From contig NC_088320.1 in NCBI RefSeq assembly GCF_910592395.1, forward strand, positions 1,364,001-1,428,000: DNA of 64,000 bases, in the 5' to 3' direction. The translations under genes were made by a program, and so were the position numbers. Position 1 is the stretch's first letter, and every line of letters begins with the position of its first letter. Source of the stretch: Lineus longissimus. Taxonomy: Eukaryota; Nemertea; Pilidiophora; Heteronemertea; Lineidae. The notes under the pieces were generated by a model. It ran no database searches. It had not been told where the DNA came from and saw only the letters and a program-made list of their open reading frames with translations. Below are positions 1 to 9,661 of the stretch, piece after piece.

Positions 1-152
1 TCACCTATAACATGACGTTTACAAACGCCAAGGAGACAATCAAAAATAGGCCAGTGAGTAATTCAACCCAAATACTTTATTCCAAGTTAAAATTACTGGC
101 TAAAAACACTCCATGCACTTAAAAACTCCATTAGAATGGGTGCCTTCTTATG
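1..152. other. Window edge, no gene seen
   Basis: AT-rich sequence without a coding frame or a recognisable repeat. It ends where the left arm of the foldback repeat begins. Confidence 0.5.
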
Positions 153-568
153 GCTATGCACGGGTCATACTAAACAGCGTCAACCAGGTTTAAAGTCATC
201 AAAATAAAATCTATGGTCATAAACGAAATAAGCAGGACATTTTCCACATTTCCTGATCGTTTCATGACATTTCGTGTGCTAGATTAGCGAGTTTTTGCCT
301 AAAATGTACCAGCGTCCACCACCCAGTCGGCGGCCATGTTGAATTTGACTTGGAGGAAATGATCGGGCTTCCCAATACTACAGGAGCCTTGTGATTTTAG
401 ACAACATCTCCCTTATCTTACACCTAAATTTCAGAAAATTTTCAGGAAATGTGTTTTATGGTGTACTTATTTCGTTTATGGCTTCTAAATATTATTTTGA
501 TTCCTTAATACCCGAATTTTAACCTGGTGGACACTAGTTGACGCTGTTTAGGATGACCGCTATGCACT
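153..568. repeat. Foldback (inverted-repeat) element, arms about 103 and 126 bp
   Basis: The segment 153-255 matches the reverse complement of 443-568 with scattered mismatches and indels. Shared blocks include CTAAACAGCGTCAAC, ACCAGGTT, TCAAAATAA, CATAAACGAAATAAG and ACATTTCCTG. About 187 bp of unrelated sequence lies between the arms. No reading frame is present, so this looks like a non-autonomous foldback or MITE-type element. A short relative of one arm (aaacagcgtcaa followed by ttttccacattt) recurs near 3557-3595, just upstream of the first exon of the MS4A-like gene. Confidence 0.7.
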
Positions 569-2181
569 GCTGACATCTTTTGTCAATAGGTTCAACTGAT
601 AACCTTACTGGTACTGTAAAATCCATCAAGGACCGTCACGACCTCTACGCAACGAGGCGTCTCCGGGGACGGCGGGTAATATTCCCCGAGTGTCTCTCTT
701 AAAGGTCCATCCTGCTTTTGTTATAGTTTTCTGTTTTAAGACAGTCATAACAGTAATGAGACATGCAATGAGTCACATTCTTCCAAGACAAAGAACAATG
801 GAATAGATGTCCTGAAGTCCAACAAAAAGAGCCTCTCGTTTGATAAGAATCATTCTAACGACACCCTTCAGAAGCCTTCTATAAGCCACTGGTTTCTACG
901 TCCAGTTTCAATAAAAGAGGACAGAGACTTGTTACTAGATTTCTTTTTATTTTAAGCATTAAATAAATCTGCACATTAAGTTAAAACTGGCCTTTACATA
1001 TGACCAAAAAATACAGCTATCATTAACATCAATGTGATAAAATAGTTAGATCTGCTCTCCTATCCTTCTTATGGTTTTTGATTTATCCAATACTGGAAAA
1101 TACAGTACAACCTTCAATGGGCAATGAGGAAGTTCCTTTTGTTATAAAACCCCCGTAATAAATTACACTACAACAGAATAACTGTGTCTGTCCCTAAAAT
1201 AGAACATGCAGAGCTGATCATGAACTAATTGAAGCATGAACACATCACTGCACTGGCAGATATACGTATCTAAAACCACTTCCAAATCTTCAAATCTGGA
1301 TACTTCATTCAATTATCTCAAAGTGATTGACCCCCATCTGTCCGCCTCAAAAAGATATGCCTGAAAGAAGTGTCCAATGATTTTCGACCCATAAGAGCTG
1401 AAAGTTTTCCCCACCCTAAGGACTAAGCTAATCTGACAGATTCATTATTGGAACAGAAGTTCATATCTCAAGGAGATCAGTCACACAGTATTGTGAAGAG
1501 GTTACATCAATCAAGAGGGGAACATCCTAACATACCAGAGGGTCACTTGCATCCATTGCTCATTGCCAGCATCACTGAACAGAGGAAAGTATAAGGCCCC
1601 AACTAAGCTTTAGGACGGACAGGAACTTATACTATACAGTGGTACCAATTAGTACATAGAAAGCATCTTTAATACGGTAAATGTTTTAAACACTGGTCTA
1701 TCACAGAGAAGAAGGTACAACTCACAACACAGTTCAGAAGTCACAGTCAAAATACACTACAACGAACTGGCAGCTTTCGCACTAATAACACAGCCATCTT
1801 TATAATCGGAATGATTAGCGATGAAGCTCGAGCAGCAAATGGTCTCTGTAAGGCACATAATATTGCATAAACTACAAACCAGACATTTTTGTGCTATCCT
1901 GTAAGACTACGAGTGCATCTTGTCTTCCATAATCTCCTAAAATGTATGTAACAACATGGCGCAACACGACACTACAAACATGTTCGGGGAAACATGCCCG
2001 CCCATTTGTAAAAAGTACCTCAATTATGTTATCTTTAGTTTGTTATTTGTTACTTCCTAGATTAGATTATATTAAAGGAGGAGTTTATTTAATGTTGGCT
2101 CGACACAAATGAAGATGACTGCATTTCTGTATCGAGGGCGCTTTTGAAGGTGAAGTCACAACCATAAGCTGTGTGAGGTGT
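569..2181. other. Gene-free stretch, probable 3' UTR of the MS4A-like gene plus intergenic DNA
   Basis: No coding frame is supported. The part next to 2181 is probably the 3' UTR of the minus-strand gene that ends at 2182. A minus-strand AATAAA lies at about 2085-2090, which would give a 3' UTR of only about 100 bases. Further AATAAA-like words on the minus strand near 945-970 could be alternative ends. Confidence 0.4.
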
Positions 2182-3394
2182 TCAATTATCTGGGTAGCTG
2201 GCTGGTGGCTTCTCCGAGTAGGCTGGTGGGACCGGTCCTTGCAGACTGTACTGGGGTGGTGCTGCTGATGCTCCTGTTGGCTGCCCATCCTGCATGAGAC
2301 CTGGCTGTGAATACCCCTGTTGCTGGGCATACCCTTGCTGTGGGACATTTCCTTGTTGCGGGGCATACCCCTGTTGTGCCCCTGCATGTCCGACAGCAGG
2401 ATAAACAGCACCGCCTGGTTGAATCACAGCAGGGATGTTAGTTGCCTGGACGGTGCCTTGAGTCTGCAGGGAATACTGCGCTGGAAACGGCTGTGGAACG
2501 TACACAATGGTTGGTGGAGGTTTAGGTCCACCACAGCATGTTGTACGGCAACAAATTGCAGACTGAATCACACTGACGACAATCTCGGACAGGCCAACAA
2601 GGATTCCAATGACATCCACAGCAACTCGACCATTGTTTAAAGAAGCATCACCCCAATGCCATGCATCATCGATCCCGCATGCAATAGCAGACATGATGAA
2701 GAAGATGAACCCAAAGAGGCTGGCCAGTATGGACATCACCATGCATGTCACAATGAGTCCTGTTGTCTCAGAGTAGGCAGACCCAACACCGAAACTTCCA
2801 GCAATGATAATGAAGACACCACACCATATCCCAGTCCCAACCACGGCGATGCCAGAACCTGCGTTGAGACTGAGAGAAATCATGGTCCCTCCAATTACCA
2901 TGGCAAGGACACCAAGAACAATCTGGATTATCCCGCATATTTTCTGTGACTCCTTTGCAAAGTTTTCTCTTCCTCTACGTTGGTTATTAGCAGGAGCGGT
3001 CTGGGGTTGCGCAACAACTTGACCTGCAAGTGTTGAAGGCTGACCATGGACGTGGACATACTGGGGTTGTGCCTGAAAAAGTGATAGAAAGTTGAATTTT
3101 GTTTAGGTAGATTTGATTTGGTGGACAGCGGACCTTCTCTAACTTCTTCTTACCGGTACAGGCCGTACCCTAGCCTGAGGACCCAAGAAAAAGTGAACGC
3201 CCTAAAGAGTAGTAACAAAATTAGGTCCTCCCAAAGTAAAGTTTGGAAAAAGCGAAGGCAAAAACCAAGTTTTGTTAGGGCCTACTAGGCCTACTACTAC
3301 TAAATACTGCATTCAATCATCATCATATTATAATAAATACCTGCAACTGGCCCTGGGGCCCCTGGACGTAGACTGTCTGCTGTTGATATGCCAT
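2182..3394 (-). CDS. MS4A/CD20-like four-transmembrane protein (2 coding exons)
   Basis: Exons 3341-3394 (ATG at 3394) and 2182-3072 (TGA stop) join in phase 0 across a GT-AG intron and give 314 residues. Residues 1-60 are Q-rich with repeated YVHV/YVQG-like words. Four hydrophobic segments follow at roughly 63-86, 93-115, 122-148 and 167-190; the first reads IIQIVLGVLAMVIGG, a typical MS4A TM1 pattern. A cysteine cluster (CCRTTCC) follows TM4. The 120-residue cytoplasmic tail is rich in Q, G, Y and P, with QQGY/QQGN repeats and two PPxY motifs (PPQY, PPAY) of the kind bound by WW-domain ubiquitin ligases. MS4A family membership is inferred from topology and the TM1 motif; the function in this animal is unknown. 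The gene is isolated from its neighbours. The long tail and two-exon structure are unlike vertebrate MS4A genes, so another tetraspan family with the same layout cannot be excluded. Confidence 0.72.
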
Positions 3395-3739
3395 TATTAT
3401 AGTAAAAACAACTTAAGATGACACTTGCCCTACTGAAAATATCTAATCAAACGACGCAAATTATTAAGACGCCATTTTGGACGCAGCAATATCCCTGAGT
3501 TCAGGTGTCCGCCAATAATAAACTCACAACAACGTGTACAAAATGTGCGAAGAAGTAAACAGCGTCAATATTTTCCACATTTGCCGGGACTACTAGTTAT
3601 AGGTGGCAGCATAGACAGTTGACCTGGAACGTACCTGAAACGTTTGGGGTCAAAACCATTAGAATAATGCCGCGAGAATTTGCACTGCATAATATGTAAA
3701 GACTGAGCAAGCTCTAGTGAACTCACACAACTGTTTGAC
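3395..3739. other. Upstream region of the MS4A-like gene
   Basis: Probable 5' UTR and promoter of the minus-strand gene. I see no clear TATA box. It contains a 40-bp fragment related to the foldback arm of 153-568. Confidence 0.35.
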
Positions 3740-3895
3740 ATGGGGGAGCCCCCCCCCCAACCCCCGTCCTTCTGACATATTTAGCCAGTACATTGGGGGA
3801 TGATTCCCCAAAACCCCCTCCCCCGTTCTCTGAAAGTGACAGGTTTTAGCCAGTACATTAGGGGAAGGCCCCCTAACCCCCCCCCATTTGACTCT
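3740..3895. repeat. GC-rich tandem repeat, about 3 degenerate units
   Basis: Units of about 60-66 bp share the words ttagccagtacatt, gggga and a run of C (ccccccc). The C-runs give a spurious minus-strand frame rich in glycine. No coding function is supported. Confidence 0.55.
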
Positions 3896-4146
3896 AAAAA
3901 TAGAATTCCTTGGAGACGCTGAACCATAAGGCCCCATAAAGAAATAGCCCCGCCTGCATACTAATGCTGACTTTATTATAGCCTACCTTTTAAGGCACTA
4001 TGGCAAACTTCCATCTCCAATCACATCAACGCGGTATGTTGGATCAAACACCCACACAGGGTCTCCTAATTATCATGATCATTATACATAATCAAATAAT
4101 AACATGTCGCCTTGTTTCGGTGAACCGAGACTGAATTATTCACATT

Positions 4147-4624
4147 GTGTTCAACTGTGTTAATTTCGCAGTAAATTCATTAGCTGCCAATGTATGCCTT
4201 AGAGGGGGCAGAATGGCACTGTTTAGACCAGAAGCCTCTCCAACAGCCCCAGGAATATTGGATAGAACGGCACTGTACTGGGTCCCAGTAATAAATATTG
4301 TCATGACAACATATGATATTGTTCTGGGACTTCTGTAAGATTAGTTTTCTCCGCCAAACCCAAGACTGAGGAATTAACACCTTGTGTTTAACCTGCTTTC
4401 ATTTCGCAGTAAATTCATAAGTTACCAACGTATGCCTTAGAGGGGGCAGAATGGTACTGTTTAGACAAGAAGCCTCTCCAACAGCCTCAAAGAATATTGG
4501 ATAGAACGTCACTGTACTGGGTCCCAGTAATAAATATTGCCATAAAGACATATGATATTGTTCTGGGACTTATGTAAGATTAGTTCTCTCCGCCAAACCC
4601 AAGACTGAAGGATTAAAATCTTGT
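4147..4624. repeat. Direct tandem duplication, 2 copies of about 238 bp
   Basis: The word agagggggcagaatgg occurs at 4201 and again at 4439. The flanking sequence, including gggtcccagtaataaatatt and ctccgccaaacccaagactg, is repeated with about 10 percent divergence. Both copies lack a conserved reading frame. This may be a duplicated fragment of an unknown interspersed repeat. Confidence 0.8.
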
Positions 4625-5952
4625 GTTTATAGGCTAACAAATGCAAACACTTCCAAATGGACCCCCTACAAGAGAAGAGTGGCTCTTCTTCTCTCCGACT
4701 TTGACACCCTATACGAACATATCAATAGATCAGCCAGCGGTCCTTGGTGTCGCCGCGTGGGTTTCGTCCAGTGAAATTGTTTGCAAAGGTCAGGGAACCA
4801 CGATCTGACATCCATAACCAGCGTATCCCCTTTTCATGCCAGTTATAGTCGGGTGCTACACCACAGTCGGGATAGTGGCCGCCATATGAATTGTTAAAAC
4901 TGTTAAAAATGTTCACGTCAATTTACATATAATTAGACAAACCTTCATGAATTCAATGGAGATTTCCACATCACAGGATAGAACCGAAGTGATGGCATCA
5001 CGCAGATTTAACATGATCACTTCCATACTTACCATCATGACTTGAACGTGCGCCTTTAGGTTTTTTGAGCAAATGGTATTTGATTAGGGATAGCAATTAA
5101 AATTGCCGTTGAACTTGTACATGAAGTACAGTGATGTACATAATTCACACATGTCTGACATGAAATTTCAAACTGCGCAGTTAATTCCCGCCTTCATAGC
5201 ATGACTATTTCTACAATAAAAACCCTTTGAAACCAATCCATACTTTTATCAGAAATAGATACTGTGCCTTACCTTCTGCTGCAGCCGTTTTGATTTGTTT
5301 CGGAAAATTTGAAGGTATTTTTACGTTTGAAATCGGAGAAAGTGTTCCCGCGATGTTCTCCACACCTCGCACACCAACCGACTGGCGTTCAAATCAACCG
5401 CGACCGATCATGACCAAAGACAATACATTTGACGTCACAGCGATCGGGCACTGACTTATACTGCTCTACCCCTTGAGCCAGGCCGGTTAGCAGTTACCTG
5501 CTCACGAGAGTCTTTTGTTCTGTCAATGGATCAATATGAGAGGCATTGTCAAAAATATGACAGGCATTGTTAAAATGTGGGCTTGGCTTTAGCATACATA
5601 CTTGTACATGTACGTTTGCCCAACTGTGGAAATGCATAAGGAAGGTTCCGTAAGCCCAAGGACGATGTAAATGCATTTTTTTATCAACGATTTTTTAATG
5701 ATTTCCCCAATTCCTCCTACAACCACGTATAACAGATGGTTCAGCGTCGCGTAAATCAATTTGCAGATGATGACTTGGGGGTTCATGGAATAACTCGTCC
5801 CCAAAAAGGGGGAAAATTTCCACCCCAGAGACGGGGTAATTTTAAATCTTAAGTAATCGCGTAGTTCCACTTTTTTAGCTCAGATGGCGCCAGCTGGGGG
5901 TCCTGTCAAAATTGTTGGCCTACCTGAGGCTGATGAGGAAACGCACGAACTC
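4625..5952. other. Gene-free stretch
   Basis: Short open frames occur on both strands, but none has a recognisable motif, a splice context or family resemblance. I see no gene here. Confidence 0.45.
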
Positions 5953-5954
5953 TA

Positions 5955-6041
5955 CAGGGTGGTCCACAAAGGTTTTCCCTTGCACAATAGAATTCTATTG
6001 TGTATCCATTGTGCGAGGGAAGATAATTCTTGGCCACCCTG
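5955..6041. mobile_element. Short mariner-type MITE with TA target duplication
   Basis: The 87-bp element starts CAGGGTGG and ends CCACCCTG. It is an imperfect hairpin over almost its whole length: about 33 bp per arm with matching blocks TTCCCT and GCACAAT. It is flanked on each side by TA (5953-5954 and 6042-6043). A TA duplication plus CAGGGTG-type ends is characteristic of Tc1/mariner elements. It has no coding capacity, so it would need a transposase supplied elsewhere. Confidence 0.75.
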
Positions 6042-6043
6042 TA

Positions 6044-6611
6044 GTACATTAACTTGTCACCCTGTTCAAAGACATTGGAGCGAAAATAAAAAACGAGGAC
6101 AGTTCTGTTTTCCACCGCATCTGTAGTACCATCGCTCTATACCTGCAGAAATGACTTTCGGCCAATTAGACAGTAGTGCACCAAATCTCTTCTGGATGTG
6201 CCCTCCCCTTCATAGCTCGCCATGTTGCCAGAGAGTGTACCAAGTCTTTGCTGGATGTGCCATGCCACTTCACTATGCGTACTCCGTCTGATCTAGATGT
6301 GTACTCTCCCAATCTAGTGCACCATGTTTCTACAGGGTGGACCTTGTCTCCACCCTTATGAAAAATGTGTCTCATTTTCACATGGTGAATACCTGATCAT
6401 TTTCATAAAGGGGTTGCATGAAATCAGAACACCAGACCTGGAGAGACAGCAGATACTGCAACAACCATACCATAACATGCTGCCACAACCAGACCTGAAA
6501 ATACAGCATATGCTGTCCCAATCAGACCTGATAGACAGGAGACGGGACATGCATGTGAATCTTCATATGGATTGGCTGTTCTAGACGTCATCAAGTAGCT
6601 TTGCAATGATT
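6044..6611. other. Gene-free stretch with degenerate short repeats
   Basis: Positions 6165-6360 contain loosely repeated words (agtgcaccaaatct, tggatgtgcc, accaagtct), and 6430-6540 repeats agacctg with variable spacers. Open frames here are products of the repeats. No gene is supported. Confidence 0.4.
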
Positions 6612-7172
6612 GGCTACAGGCCTACACTGTTCAGAGACGAAGACATGGCTGTGACACTCCAAAGATTGGCTGCAGGTCTACTCTCTCTAGAGTGGGACAT
6701 GGTGATGTCTCTTCAAGGATATGGTATAAACCTTCTTTGTCCAGAGACGGAGACATGGTTGTGACCCCCCAAGGATTGGCTATACAGGTCTACTCGTCCA
6801 GAGATAAGGACATGATTGTGACTCTCCAAGGATTAGCCCTTGTTCTTCTCTGTCCTGAGTTGGGGACATCGTATTGGTTCTCCAAAGATTGGCCAGAGGT
6901 GTGCTCTGTCAAAGACAGGGACACCATTGTGACTTTCCAAAGATTGGCTATGTAGCACTACTCTGTCCGGAGAGGGGAACATGGTTGTCTCTCTCCATCG
7001 ATTGGCTTCAGCTCAACTCTGATGAGAGATGGGGACATGCTTGTAATTCTCCAAGGATTTGCTACTCCTCTACACTGTCCAAAGACAGGGACATGGCTGT
7101 GACTCTCCAGGATTGGTTACAAGTCTACTCTGTCCAAGGAGTGGGGCATATGGCTTTGACTCTCTAAGGATA
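6612..7172. repeat. Minisatellite, unit about 55-56 bp, about 10 diverged copies
   Basis: A unit built on gacatggttgtgactctcc, aaggattggct and a closing tctactctgtccagag recurs at about 6643, 6697, 6752, 6808, 6864, 6920, 6978, 7034, 7090 and 7145. Copies diverge from one another, so the array is old. It is partly open in the plus frames, which produces the overlapping frames at 6692-6955 and 6874-7167. The frame shifts between copies, so a protein is unlikely. Confidence 0.8.
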
Positions 7173-7568
7173 TGCAATATGCTCTGTTCAGCTACAGATT
7201 GACCTAACTTCTCTCCGACATGCATAAGCTGGATGTTATTCCAGTACATACATTATAATCCGACTTGGTCTGAGCTAGGATCTCACAATTTTCTGGAAGA
7301 CATCCACAGCCTGTCTCTCCCACAGCATTCATCTGGGCCTACTGCCTTGGTCTGACCGAACATATCCCTGTGCTGTTGACGACATGCACACCAGGACCTA
7401 TACTGCCTTAGGCCGAGCTATCATCTCACCATACTTGTGAAGACAGTTATAACCTGGCCATCTCTTCTATACCACAACCAAACACTTATAGGGAATTTGG
7501 TGAACGATTGAAATTGGGGAAAATTTAGCAGTACGGATTACTGTAATAATATAATAATAATATGAGTC
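7173..7568. other. Gene-free stretch
   Basis: No coding frame or recognised repeat, apart from a short ATAAT-rich run at 7544-7562 next to the LINE fragment. Confidence 0.4.
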
Positions 7569-7900
7569 TTATATAGCGCAGTATCCAACCATTAACTGGC
7601 CGCTCAAAGCGCTTGATAGGCCTCTTTTAAGAAGCAAATGTTTCAGTTGTCCCTTGAAAGATAACAGAGAGCTGCAGTTCCGAACAGTTGAAGGAAGTTT
7701 GTTCCACAGCTGAGGGGCTCCAATTGAAAATGCTCTACCACCGACTGACATGACATTGGCCTTTGGGGTAGACAGAAGAACGGCCTATGAAGACCGGTAG
7801 TCGTACGCAGTGTATGGCCAGGTGTTCTGGGTGTGGTAACAAAAGAGTTAATGTAAACTTGGTGTGTTTCGAGGACGTTGATACCCGAATTAGCAACATC
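7569..7900 (-). pseudogene. Degenerate 3' end of a non-LTR retrotransposon (LINE) ORF2
   Basis: The minus strand at 7569-7751 encodes a segment with VGGRAFSIGAPQLWNKLP and SFKGQLKHLL. This is the C-terminal signature of CR1/L2-type LINE reverse-transcriptase proteins (the RAFs.aap.LWN.LP...SFK..LK pattern). The preceding residues (HTLRTTTGLHRP) lie in another frame and join only after a one-base shift near 7755-7765. No reverse-transcriptase catalytic domain is present. The copy is therefore a 5'-truncated, frameshifted relic. Exact left and right borders are not visible. Confidence 0.75.
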
Positions 7901-7960
7901 TCTCGCCATTTGACGATCCTTACTGGACTGCATGGGCCGACCACTCAACAAATCCATAAG

Positions 7961-9471
7961 ATATAAGATTTTTTCAAGTATATTCCTTTATTATTATGAA
8001 TATATTATTCTTGATATGATAATAATACAGATGACATAGAGATGATAAAAAGCTGCATACATCAACTGAGACTGCTGACCAGAGGTCATTTCCAGCCTCA
8101 ATGTCATAGGGACCACATCAGTACAAGTCAGCACTTACACCCAAATTTGAAATCTGAACAATTCACAGAAGCATAATTCAAATTTGGGCACGTGTTGTCA
8201 ACATTATAGCTACTGCCAAGTAAAAAATACTCGTTAAAATGATACAACAATTCACAGCAACTGTTTCCACATTGAGAATGTACAAGTACCCAGACTACAA
8301 GGATATTGAGACGCAACAAGGCAGAGAGCCACACTGGTCCTATGTACCCATGCAAAATGCCAAAACAAGGGCTTCAACGAGTCTATTTCAAATATCTGAT
8401 CTGCTGCACTGTGTACAAGGACCAGTGTGAGTATACACTCAGTATGTGAGTGAAAGTGCCGGTACTGCAGAGTGCGGTTGTCAAAGAGACACATTATTAG
8501 TTTTTCATTTTGTCATTAGATGGCATTACTGTCAAATGCAAGAGGAGAGGTGCCGCACAATTGAACTCTTGTTCGTGAAGGCCACTTAATCAGCAGTGTT
8601 GACGGTTGCATAGTTTTAACGGGCGGACTCACGAACGGACACTTCAGTTGACTCTTGACTAGGTAAATGTGAAGCAAGATAATGGTGATAATGATAGAAG
8701 CAAAGAGGGACCTTTAAGAAAAGCTACGCAGTCAAATAGCATGGTATCATTTCAAATATAACCGATAACAGACGAGGTTAAGAGTTGTTCAAAGAGTTTG
8801 CAGTAAAACAGTCATGTTATCTATTAGTATTATGCTAGATCATTCTGTTGGTAGTGGCTACTAATGTTCATGATTATTTGGTGAAACTCTTGTTTCAAAA
8901 GTCTAAGACTGTACTTGAATATTCAAACTAAGCCCTACTAGATACTATGCACAATGCAGTTTGGTATTATTCAATATGTTCAATCGGGATTGACTGTCAG
9001 TAGTGGGGGGGGGGGGGGCACTAAGTTGTCTAATGGTTAGAATGGCATGTCCTTTACAGGGGTGCTCATTTCCTAAGTTGAAGAAGTAGTGTATGGGTTC
9101 ACATTTATGTAAGATTTCAGCCTTGGTTGGATGATTCCTGAATCATAATCCCCTGCTTATATCTTGAGTACATGCACATGAAAAAAACAAAGAGACACAA
9201 GATGAAGTAATGAGGTACTGATGTGGTCTGCAGCCTGACACGTTAATGCCTGACATCATTATGTTGAATACAGGGAGACTCAATCTGGTTGGATAACGTC
9301 ACGCCGACAAACAAGACTATTCAAAAAAACTTTTCAAGGCATTGGAATCTAAATTGAGAAGGTGATGTCATCTAAAAAGGGTCATTCAACTGTCTCCAAC
9401 ATAATTATGAGAGGATCTTGAAATGTGCACATTACAATTCTGTCTGGAGGGCAACTAAATACGTTTGAAAA
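7961..9471. other. Gene-free stretch downstream of SELENOS
   Basis: Contains an A/T-rich run near 7965-8035 and a G14 tract at about 9005-9018. No coding exon is supported. The right-hand part may belong to the SELENOS 3' UTR. I scanned the minus strand from 9660 down to about 8400 by eye and found no fully canonical SECIS element. Confidence 0.4.
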
Positions 9472-9539
9472 CACGACATCTCTGAAATGGTGTTATGGTG
9501 ACTAACAACCTTTGCAGTTTTTCAGAGACGCCCTGTCAT
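9472..9539 (-). promoter_or_regulatory. Candidate SECIS-like hairpin in the SELENOS 3' UTR (atypical)
   Basis: Read on the minus strand, ATGA (9539-9536) is followed by a 13-base helix strand (9535-9523) that pairs at 12 of 13 positions, with two G-U pairs, to 9484-9472. An A-run starts directly after the 5' strand, so AA falls 13 bases after ATGA, which is the expected SECIS spacing. The apical part can form a second short stem (ggttgtta with taacacc). The 3' side shows TTTT opposite ATGA instead of the expected GA of the kink-turn quartet. It lies about 125 bases after the TAA stop. A SECIS is required for Sec insertion, so this is the best candidate I could find, but the missing GA makes it doubtful. 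Confidence 0.3.
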
Positions 9540-9661
9540 AATGTCAATTGCATTAAATAACACAAGATCAAATCTACTTTTATTCTGATGAAGTGACATT
9601 TATTTACTAGTCTTCGTAGGCCCCCTTATCTCCAGCCAGAATTGGTCCTTGTGCACGGGGC

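Noticed and set aside
2320-2949. Plus-strand frames overlapping the MS4A-like gene
   Set aside because: They are antisense shadows of a well-supported minus-strand exon.
4722-4916. 64-codon minus frame with KGIRWLWMSDRGSLTF
   Set aside because: It looks protein-like but I recognise no family, and I found no matching exon on either side.
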